12,743 bases of DNA, from assembly GCA_036645575.1 (NCBI GenBank), contig JAVXNW010000075.1, forward strand, positions 1-12,743, in the 5' to 3' direction. Shown piece by piece: positions 7,850 to 12,743 of this stretch. The position numbers and the translations under genes were made by a program. Position 1 is the stretch's first letter, and each line of letters begins with the position of its first letter. The DNA is from JAVXNW01 sp036645575 (GTDB lineage: Bacteria; Bacillota; Clostridia; Christensenellales; Aristaeellaceae). A model generated the notes under the pieces. The model was not told the DNA's origin, searched no databases, and was given only the letters and a program-made list of their open reading frames with translations.

Positions 7850-7940
7850 GGGTGCGGGTGCGCGGGGACGCGGGTGCGCGGGTGCGCGGGGATGCGGGTG
7901 CGCGGGACGCGGGTGCGCGGTGCGCGGGGCGCGGCGCGGG
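7850..7940. repeat. GC-rich 8-bp tandem repeat downstream of ftsY
   Basis: About eleven units of consensus GGGTGCGC follow one another, with variants GGGGACGC and GGGGATGC, some 6-7-nt units and a degenerate GGCGCGGG at the right end. Exact GGGTGCGC units begin at 7856, 7872, 7880, 7896 and 7911. The regular G-runs, spaced 5 nt apart, meet the usual G-quadruplex pattern (four runs of three or more G with loops of up to 7) on the + strand. It begins 18 nt after the ftsY stop. No convincing reading frame is present. Confidence 0.85.
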
Positions 7941-7951
7941 CGTTGACGCAA

Positions 7952-7977
7952 GGCGCGCGGCCAGCACGCTGCGCGCC
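7952..7977. repeat. Short GC stem-loop
   Basis: GGCGCGC (7952-7958) and GCGCGCC (7971-7977) are complementary around a 12-nt loop. An overlapping alternative pairs CGCGGC (7956-7961) with GCCGCG (7975-7980). In sequence this rich in GC such pairings arise easily by chance. Confidence 0.25.
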
Positions 7978-8052
7978 GCGAAGGATCCTGGCCGCGCCAT
8001 GCTTGGCCCTTTCAGGACAGGGGTCGGCATTGGCAGGGCAAATCCTTGAAAA

Positions 8053-8087
8053 ACTTTGGCGCAGCGCGCGCAAGGTTGGTTTTCTTC
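8053..8087 (+). terminator. Possible intrinsic terminator before the second promoter
   Basis: 8053-8062 (ACTTTGGCGC) pairs with 8068-8076 (GCGCAAGGT) as nine pairs, with one bulged G and one G-U, around a 5-nt loop. The T-rich run TGGTTTTCTTC follows at 8077-8087. It lies 29 nt before the -35 box of the next promoter, where the ftsY transcript would be expected to end. The imperfect stem and interrupted T-tract keep this tentative. Confidence 0.4.
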
Positions 8088-8115
8088 GGCGTTTGGGCGC
8101 TTGCTTGAGCGGGCG

Positions 8116-8143
8116 TTGCGTTTTGGGGAAAACCTGCTATAAT
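8116..8143 (+). promoter_or_regulatory. Sigma-A-type promoter upstream of the GMP-synthase-family gene
   Basis: TTGCGT (8116-8121) is followed by a 16-nt spacer and TATAAT (8138-8143), with TG at 8135-8136 giving the extended -10 TGCTATAAT. This is the same -10 context as upstream of plsX. Transcription would begin near 8150, leaving a leader of about 42 nt, too short for a purine riboswitch. It probably drives 8192-9688 and the GNAT gene after it. Confidence 0.75.
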
Positions 8144-8191
8144 AAAGGCAATCGTGGTCGATAAACGCATTTGGAATGGGGGGGAGCACGC

Positions 8192-9688
8192 ATGACGCAG
8201 GACATGTGCCTGGTGCTGGATATGGGCGGCGGGCAGGCGGCGGCGATCGCGCGCAAGGTGCGCGCCGCGCGCGTGTATTGCGAGGTAATGCCCATCGGCG
8301 CGCCGGTCGAGCGGTTGACCAATCGTGCGCCGCGCGGGCTAATCATCGCGGGCGGCGCGGGCAATCCCTTTGCCGAGGGGGCGGCGCTCATCCCCGAGGG
8401 CGTGCTGTCGATGGGGCTTCCGGTGCTGGGGCTGGGCTATGGCGCGGGCGCGCTGCTGCGCGCGGCGGGCGCGCAGTCCACGCGCTCGATGCCCGGTCGT
8501 CAGCCGGTCGAGGTCTGTTTTCTGGACGATCCGCTGTTTGAGGGATTGACCGAGAGCGAGCGGCTGGTCGAGCGGCTGGACGAAGTGGTGCTGCCGGATG
8601 GCTTTCGCTCGATTGCGGGCGAGACGGGCGGCTGGTCGGTCGGCTTTGCGGACGCGGCGCACAAGTGGTGGGGGCTGCAATTCTATCCCGAGCAAAACGA
8701 CCCGGACGGATTGCAGATTCTGCGCAACTTTTCCGAGGTCATCTGCGGGTGCGAGGCCAACTGGGACATCCAGCGGTTCATGGCCTTTGAGGTGCCGTTC
8801 ATTCAGCAGAAGGTGGGCAGTGGGCGCGCGCTGATTGCGCTGTCGGGCGGAGTGGACTCGACGGTATGCGCGGCGCTTTTGCAGCGCGCGATCGGCGAGC
8901 AGCTCACGTGCATCTACGTGGACACGGGGTTCATGCGCGTGGGCGACAACGAGGCGGTTCGGCAGGTCATCGACAAATTGCCCGGGCTTCGGCTGACGAT
9001 TGTCGATGCGCACGAGCGGTTTTTGTCGTGCGTCAAGGGCGTGTGCGACGAGAAGGACAAGCGCCGGCGGATCGCCGAGGAGTTGCTTCGCGCGTTTGAG
9101 GAGGCGGCCAGCGAGATCGGCGGGATCGACTGCTTGGCGCGCGGCGCGACATACGACGATTTGCTGGAGCGCGGCAGCGAGATGGCGGACGCGCAGGCGC
9201 GCACGGCGCTCAAGGAGAGCTTTTCGGCGCTGGTCGAGCCGGTCAGCCGGCTGTTCAAGGACGAGGTGCGCCTGCTGGGCGAGGCGCTGGGCCTGCCCGA
9301 CGAATTTACGCACCAGCAGCCCTTCCCCGGCGCGGGGCTGGCGCTTCGGTCGATGGGCGAGGTGACGCCGGAGCGCATCCATGTGGTGCGCGCGGCCGAC
9401 CGCATATTCTGCGAGGAGATCGTCCGGGCGAATCTGGACAAGCGCATACGCCAATACTTCGCGGTGCTGTCAAGCACCGCGACCGGCGGCGCGGACGGGC
9501 ATAGCGGCATGACCATTGCGCTGCGCGCGGTCAACTGGACGGGCTCCGCGTCGAGCGCCACCGCATACCGCCTTCCCTACGACCTGCTGGAGCGGGTCGT
9601 CGCCCGCATCACGGCGGAGGTGCCCGGCGTCAACCGCGTGGTCTACGACGTCACGCCCAATCCGCCCGCAGGCATCGAATGGGACTGA
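8192..9688 (+). CDS. guaA: GMP-synthase-family protein with inactive glutaminase domain
   Basis: The GuaA layout is clear. A class I amidotransferase-like domain spans residues 1 to about 190, and a PP-loop ATP pyrophosphatase domain has SGGVDS at 218-223. A GuaA-type dimerisation domain ends in VPGVNRVVYDVTPNPPAGIEWD-like sequence. True GuaA makes GMP from XMP, ATP and glutamine. Here the nucleophile motif GxCYG reads GLGYG, so Gly82 replaces Cys. The QFHPE motif reads QFYPE, so Tyr165 replaces His; Glu167 remains. Glutamine hydrolysis is thus very unlikely. In the synthetase half the IKSHHNVGGLP block is absent (region 328-344), PFPGPG is PFPGAG (Ala381), the RSVGVMGDGRTYD block is replaced (427-441), and the C-terminal Lys of KPPATIEWE is Asn490. 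ATG 8192 has GGGGGAG upstream; length is 498 aa. It is either an ammonia-using GMP synthase or a paralogue with another substrate. The symbol marks family only. Confidence 0.85.
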   Translation: MTQDMCLVLDMGGGQAAAIARKVRAARVYCEVMPIGAPVERLTNRAPRGLIIAGGAGNPFAEGAALIPEGVLSMGLPVLGLGYGAGALLRAAGAQSTRSMPGRQPVEVCFLDDPLFEGLTESERLVERLDEVVLPDGFRSIAGETGGWSVGFADAAHKWWGLQFYPEQNDPDGLQILRNFSEVICGCEANWDIQRFMAFEVPFIQQKVGSGRALIALSGGVDSTVCAALLQRAIGEQLTCIYVDTGFMRVGDNEAVRQVIDKLPGLRLTIVDAHERFLSCVKGVCDEKDKRRRIAEELLRAFEEAASEIGGIDCLARGATYDDLLERGSEMADAQARTALKESFSALVEPVSRLFKDEVRLLGEALGLPDEFTHQQPFPGAGLALRSMGEVTPERIHVVRAADRIFCEEIVRANLDKRIRQYFAVLSSTATGGADGHSGMTIALRAVNWTGSASSATAYRLPYDLLERVVARITAEVPGVNRVVYDVTPNPPAGIEWD

Positions 9689-9761
9689 TCGGGTAGGCGC
9701 GCAAGGTCAATGGGGGGCCGCGGTCGTCTGGGCATGTTTTACAAGAGGGGAGGAATCACCC

Positions 9762-10571
9762 ATGATTATCCGCCACGCGGCAGAATCCGCGGCTGGGCTG
9801 GACACCCAAAACACCTTTGTCGCCTTTGACGATCTGGAGGATGCGCTGGGCGAGGCCACGGTGCTTGACTCGATGGCCGACATGCTGTGCCCGGCCCGGC
9901 CGCATCACCTGCTGATTCGCGCCAAGTGCCTGGGCGAGGCGCGGGACGCGCTGTTGGGCGCGGCCACGGCGCGCGCGCTGATGCTGGCGCGCATGGAGCC
10001 GGACGCGCCCGCGCGCATCTACACCGAGTGCCCGCCGGACGACGAGGAGCAGATGCACGCGCTTGAGACGCTGGGCTACCGCGACGACGACGGGCTGATC
10101 CGCATGCGCCGCACGCTTGCGCGCGGCCCGATTGTCAGGACGCTGCCCGCAGGCTGCACCATCGTGCGCGATTACCTGCTGGACGAGGACGAGAGCAAGT
10201 TCTTTCTCGAGCGCTACAACGCGACGTTTGCGCGAACGCGCGACATGGCGTGGCTCAAGGGGCTTAAGAACCTGCCCGACTTTGCGCGAATGCTGGTCGT
10301 CAGCCCGAGCGGGCTTGCGGGAGAGCTGCTCGTGTGGTCGGACGGAAGTTCGGGCGTGATCGGCATTGTGGAGACCACGCCCGCGTGGCAAATGCGCGGG
10401 GTCGCGAGCTACCTCATGGAGCTAGGTCGGCTGTATTTTTTAGAGCGCAGGCTGCGCGAGGCCTATTTTGACGTCTGGACGCGGCTGACGGGCGCGGTGC
10501 GGCTGGCCGCGACATCGGGCTTTCGCCCGGATCAAATGCTGATGCGCTATCCGGGCATCGACGTAGGCTGA
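9762..10571 (+). CDS. Two-part GNAT-family acetyltransferase, function unknown
   Basis: The C-terminal half (about residues 120-269) looks like a GNAT N-acetyltransferase. A strand region GELLVWSDGSSGVIGIVETTP leads into the acetyl-CoA-binding loop QMRGVA (residues 210-215) and the following helix. A family-like tail, AATSGFRPDQMLMRYPGID, ends the protein. The N-terminal half ends in a similar tail (IYTECPPDDEEQMHALETLGYRD split over two strands, then IRMRRTL), but I see no acetyl-CoA loop in it. It is probably a degenerate first GNAT domain. The substrate is unknown. The start is ATG 9762, with GAGGGGAGGA about 8 nt upstream; the same frame is open back to 9516, inside the preceding gene. 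The 73-nt gap from the GMP-synthase-family gene shows no promoter or terminator, so the two are probably co-transcribed. No signal peptide or membrane segment is seen. Confidence 0.8.
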   Translation: MIIRHAAESAAGLDTQNTFVAFDDLEDALGEATVLDSMADMLCPARPHHLLIRAKCLGEARDALLGAATARALMLARMEPDAPARIYTECPPDDEEQMHALETLGYRDDDGLIRMRRTLARGPIVRTLPAGCTIVRDYLLDEDESKFFLERYNATFARTRDMAWLKGLKNLPDFARMLVVSPSGLAGELLVWSDGSSGVIGIVETTPAWQMRGVASYLMELGRLYFLERRLREAYFDVWTRLTGAVRLAATSGFRPDQMLMRYPGIDVG

Positions 10572-10622
10572 TGGAATTTCTTTCACGCGGGGCGAATACA
10601 CTCAAAAACGGGGGGTTCGATT

Positions 10623-11705
10623 ATGAGGAAATACTCTGTCGCCGTAGTGGGCGCAACCGGCATGGTGGGTCAGCGGTTTGTGTCGTTGCTTGAAAATCAT
10701 CCGTGGTTTGATTTGACGCAGGTGGCGGCCAGCCCCAAATCGGCGGGCAAGACCTATGAAGAGGCGGTGGGCGCGCGCTGGGCGTTTGACTGGCCGATCC
10801 CGGAAAAAGTGCGCGGCATGGTGGTCGTGGACGCGTCGAATGTGCAGGCGGTTTCCGAAAAGGCGGACTTTATCTTCTGCGCGGTCGATATGCCCAAAGA
10901 CGAGATTCGCGCGCTGGAGGAGCAATACGCGCGGTGCGAGACGCCGGTCGTCTCGAACAACTCGGCGTTTCGCGCAACGGGCGACGTGCCCATGATGATC
11001 CCGGAGATCAACCCGGAGCACATGGCGGTCATTCCCTTTCAGCGCAAGCGCCTGGGCACGCGCGTGGGCTTTGTGACCTGCAAGCCGAACTGCTCGATAC
11101 AGGGCTATGTACCGGCGCTGACGCCGCTTCGCGAGTTTGGCGTGCGCCAGATATCGGTGTGCACCTATCAGGCGATATCGGGCGCGGGCAAGACGTTTAA
11201 GATCTGGCCCGAGATGGTGGACAACGTGATTCCGTTCATCGGCGGGGAGGAGCTAAAGAGCGAAGTAGAGCCGCTCAAGATCTGGGGCACGCTTGAAAAC
11301 GGCGTGATTGTGCCGGCTGCGGCGCCGGTGATCAGCGCGCAGTGCTACCGGGTGGCGGCGTCCGACGGGCACATGGCGGCGGTGTCGGTGAAGTTCGACC
11401 ATGCGCCTTCGGAAGATGAGATTCTCTCGCGCTGGGACGCGTATGTGGGGCTTGCGCAAAAGTATCAGTTGCCCAGTGCGCCGGAAAAATTCCTGACCTA
11501 TTTTGCGGAGGAGAATCGGCCGCAGACGCGCCTGGATCGCGACCTGTACGGCGGCATGGGCGTGTCGATTGGACGCCTGCGCAAGGACCCGATCTTCGAC
11601 TATAAATTCGTCTCGCTTGCGCACAACACGCTCAGGGGCGCGGCGGGCGGCGCGGTAGAGACCGCAGAGCTGCTCTGCCACGAGGGCTATATCGTCCACA
11701 AGTAA
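10623..11705 (+). CDS. asd: Aspartate-semialdehyde dehydrogenase
   Basis: The enzyme reduces L-aspartyl phosphate to aspartate semialdehyde with NADPH, the branch point to lysine/diaminopimelate, threonine and methionine. The N-terminus has the nucleotide-binding motif GATGMVG (residues 10-16). The catalytic cysteine is Cys157 in KPNCSIQGY, and the general base is His250 in RVAASDGHMAAV. SNNSAFR and SLAHNTLRGAAGG are further family blocks. These motifs and the 360-aa length place it in the archaeal/fungal-type ASADH branch found in many Clostridia, not the E. coli type. ATG 10623 has a G-run (10610-10615) upstream. It lies 51 nt after the GNAT gene and 38 nt before dapA. No lysine riboswitch is visible in the short gap before it. 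Confidence 0.96.
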   Translation: MRKYSVAVVGATGMVGQRFVSLLENHPWFDLTQVAASPKSAGKTYEEAVGARWAFDWPIPEKVRGMVVVDASNVQAVSEKADFIFCAVDMPKDEIRALEEQYARCETPVVSNNSAFRATGDVPMMIPEINPEHMAVIPFQRKRLGTRVGFVTCKPNCSIQGYVPALTPLREFGVRQISVCTYQAISGAGKTFKIWPEMVDNVIPFIGGEELKSEVEPLKIWGTLENGVIVPAAAPVISAQCYRVAASDGHMAAVSVKFDHAPSEDEILSRWDAYVGLAQKYQLPSAPEKFLTYFAEENRPQTRLDRDLYGGMGVSIGRLRKDPIFDYKFVSLAHNTLRGAAGGAVETAELLCHEGYIVHK

Positions 11706-11743
11706 TCGGTTGGTACGTTTCCCCTTTCGATTGGGAGAGGAAG

Positions 11744-12631
11744 ATGTCCATGTTTACCCCGTTTCGCGGCGTGGGCGTGGCGCTGGTCACGCCCTTTACA
11801 CAGGACGCGGTGGATTACGAAGTGCTGGAAAAGCTGGTTGAGCGGCAGGTGCGTGCGGGGATTGACGCGCTGATTGTGCTGGGCACGACGGGCGAGCCGA
11901 GCACGATGACCGACCTTGAGAAGGAGCAGGTAGCGCGCTTTGTGGTGGCGCGCGCGGCCGGGCGGGTTCCGGTGATTGCGGGGGTGGGCGCAAATTCGAC
12001 GGCGCGGGCGCGGGAGATTGCGAAGATGCTCGCGTCAACCGGCGCGGACGCGCTGCTCGCGGTGACGCCGTACTACAACAAGGCGACGCAGCAGGGGCTG
12101 ATTGCGCACTATGGGCACTTGGCGAATGCGACGGAACTTCCGCTCATCCTGTACAACGTGCCGGGGCGCACGGGGCTTAACATGCTGCCGGAGACGGTGC
12201 AGGCGCTCGCGGGGCACGCGAAGATCGTGGGGCTTAAGGAAGCGAGCGAGTCGATTGGGCAATTGGCGGAGGATGTGCGCCTGTGTCCGGGGCTGCGCGT
12301 CTATTCGGGCAACGACGACATGCTGCTGCCCGCGCTGGCGGTCGGCGCGAGCGGGATCATCTCGGTGGCCGCCAACATCGTTCCGGAGCAGGTGAAGCAG
12401 GTGACCGATGGGTTTTTCGCGGGCGACATGGCGGGTGCGCGCGCGGCGAGCCAGCGCTTGAGCGTGCTCAATCGACTGCTCTTTAGCGAAGTCAGCCCGA
12501 TCCCCTGCAAGGCCGCGCTGCGGCTGATGGGTTACGGAACAGGGACGCTGCGCCTGCCGCTGACCGACATGCAGCCCAGTGGCGTAGCTGCGCTGCGCGC
12601 GGAGCTTGAAAAGCTGGACCTGGTTCGGTAA
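11744..12631 (+). CDS. dapA: 4-hydroxy-tetrahydrodipicolinate synthase
   Basis: DapA condenses aspartate semialdehyde, the product of the preceding gene's enzyme, with pyruvate. This is the first committed step to diaminopimelate and lysine. The catalytic set is complete and offset by four from E. coli: Thr48 in GTTGE (47-51), Tyr111 in TPYYN, Tyr137 and Arg142 in YNVPGRTG, and the Schiff-base Lys165 in GLKEAS. The length of 295 aa is standard. Two ATGs, 11744 and 11750, follow GGGAGAGG (11733-11740). The first gives 295 aa and the second 293; the spacing slightly favours the second and I cannot decide. The 38-nt gap from asd shows no promoter, so asd and dapA are probably one transcript. dapB is not in the window. 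Confidence 0.97.
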   Translation: MSMFTPFRGVGVALVTPFTQDAVDYEVLEKLVERQVRAGIDALIVLGTTGEPSTMTDLEKEQVARFVVARAAGRVPVIAGVGANSTARAREIAKMLASTGADALLAVTPYYNKATQQGLIAHYGHLANATELPLILYNVPGRTGLNMLPETVQALAGHAKIVGLKEASESIGQLAEDVRLCPGLRVYSGNDDMLLPALAVGASGIISVAANIVPEQVKQVTDGFFAGDMAGARAASQRLSVLNRLLFSEVSPIPCKAALRLMGYGTGTLRLPLTDMQPSGVAALRAELEKLDLVR

Positions 12632-12633
12632 AG

Positions 12634-12685
12634 GCACGGCACTGCGGTGCCGTGCTACGCACGACGCTGCGGCGTCGTGCTACGC
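12634..12685. repeat. Tandem pair of covarying hairpins after dapA
   Basis: Two 25-nt units, 12634-12658 and 12659-12683, each form a perfect 9-bp stem with loop TGCG. Unit 1 pairs GCACGGCAC with GTGCCGTGC; unit 2 pairs GCACGACGC with GCGTCGTGC. Each is followed by TACGC. The units differ at four positions, and these form two compensated base pairs (G-C to A-T, and A-T to G-C). They begin 3 nt after the dapA stop. No T-tract follows, so neither is a classical intrinsic terminator. They may protect the mRNA 3' end or belong to a dispersed repeat. Confidence 0.85.
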
Positions 12686-12705
12686 TCACGCGGGTTATTG
12701 AACGC

Positions 12706-12731
12706 GAAAGGTGGGCTACTCGCCCCCTTTC
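12706..12731. terminator. Stem-loop at the right edge, possible terminator
   Basis: GAAAGG and GGGC (12706-12711, 12713-12716, with T12712 bulged) pair with GCCC and CCTTTC (12722-12731) around the loop TACTC, giving 10 pairs. The + strand flank ACACTATCCCCT has no T-tract. It may close the dapA transcript or be part of an element running past the window edge. Confidence 0.35.
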
Positions 12732-12743
12732 ACACTATCCCCT

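Noticed and set aside
7850..7940. CRISPR array
   Set aside because: The units are 8 bp with no spacers.
7677..8189. 170-codon minus-strand open frame over the ftsY end and the gap
   Set aside because: It is Pro/Arg-rich low complexity produced by the 8-bp repeat. It overlaps ftsY and has no family similarity.
8144..8191. Purine or XMP-responsive riboswitch before the GMP-synthase-family gene
   Set aside because: Only about 42 nt separate the predicted transcription start from the ATG, and no aptamer consensus is visible.
8435..8686. Sequencing error as the cause of the missing Cys and His
   Set aside because: Two separate substitutions would be needed in an intact frame. Other GuaA motifs in the protein are changed too, so real divergence is more likely.
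8339..9454. 371-codon minus-strand open frame inside the GMP-synthase-family gene
   Set aside because: It is antisense to a gene with clear family motifs. Such long shadows are expected at this GC content, and its translation is Arg/Ala/His-rich with no recognisable domain.
10572..10622. Lysine riboswitch or separate promoter for asd-dapA
   Set aside because: The gap is 51 nt, far too short for a lysine aptamer. The best -10-like match (TACACT) has no convincing -35 partner.

Overview
The window looks like a GC-rich Bacillota (Firmicutes) chromosome, most likely a Clostridia-type lineage. The evidence is the gene order plsX-acpP-rnc-smc-(surE)-ftsY, an archaeal-type asd next to dapA, strong G-rich Shine-Dalgarno sites, GTG and TTG starts, and two sigma-A promoters with extended -10 boxes. 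An order such as Christensenellales would fit, but that is a guess from composition and layout. All nine genes lie on the + strand. GC content is so high that long antisense open frames run through almost every gene; I treat these as shadows.

Layout. 1-395: non-coding, with two hairpins, a 12-bp tandem repeat and a good promoter at 330-358. 396-2386: plsX, acpP and rnc (phospholipid acyl transfer, acyl carrier protein, RNase III); acpP and rnc overlap by 4 nt. 2436-6002: smc (chromosome condensation), starting at TTG. 5970-6096: a 61/60-bp direct repeat across the smc stop codon. 6131-6889: surE, placed between smc and ftsY. 6911-7831: ftsY (SRP receptor). 7832-8191: 360 bp without a gene, with a GC-rich 8-bp tandem repeat, a possible terminator and a second promoter. 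8192-9688: a GMP-synthase-family gene. 9762-10571: a two-part GNAT acetyltransferase. 10623-11705 and 11744-12631: asd and dapA, the steps from aspartyl phosphate towards diaminopimelate and lysine. 12632-12743: two near-identical hairpins with compensatory changes and a third stem-loop.

Most of this is core metabolism and cell biology. The clear exception is the GMP-synthase-family protein at 8192-9688. Its amidotransferase domain has Gly where the catalytic Cys should be and Tyr where the catalytic His should be. Its synthetase domain keeps the ATP pyrophosphatase loop (SGGVDS) but has lost most sequence blocks associated with XMP binding. It may be an ammonia-dependent or re-purposed ATP pyrophosphatase rather than a true GMP synthase. 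It has its own promoter and is followed directly by an uncharacterised GNAT protein. Secondary points of interest are the duplicated smc end next to an inserted surE, the 8-bp repeat after ftsY, the covarying hairpin pair after dapA, and an acyl carrier protein with an unusual recognition helix.
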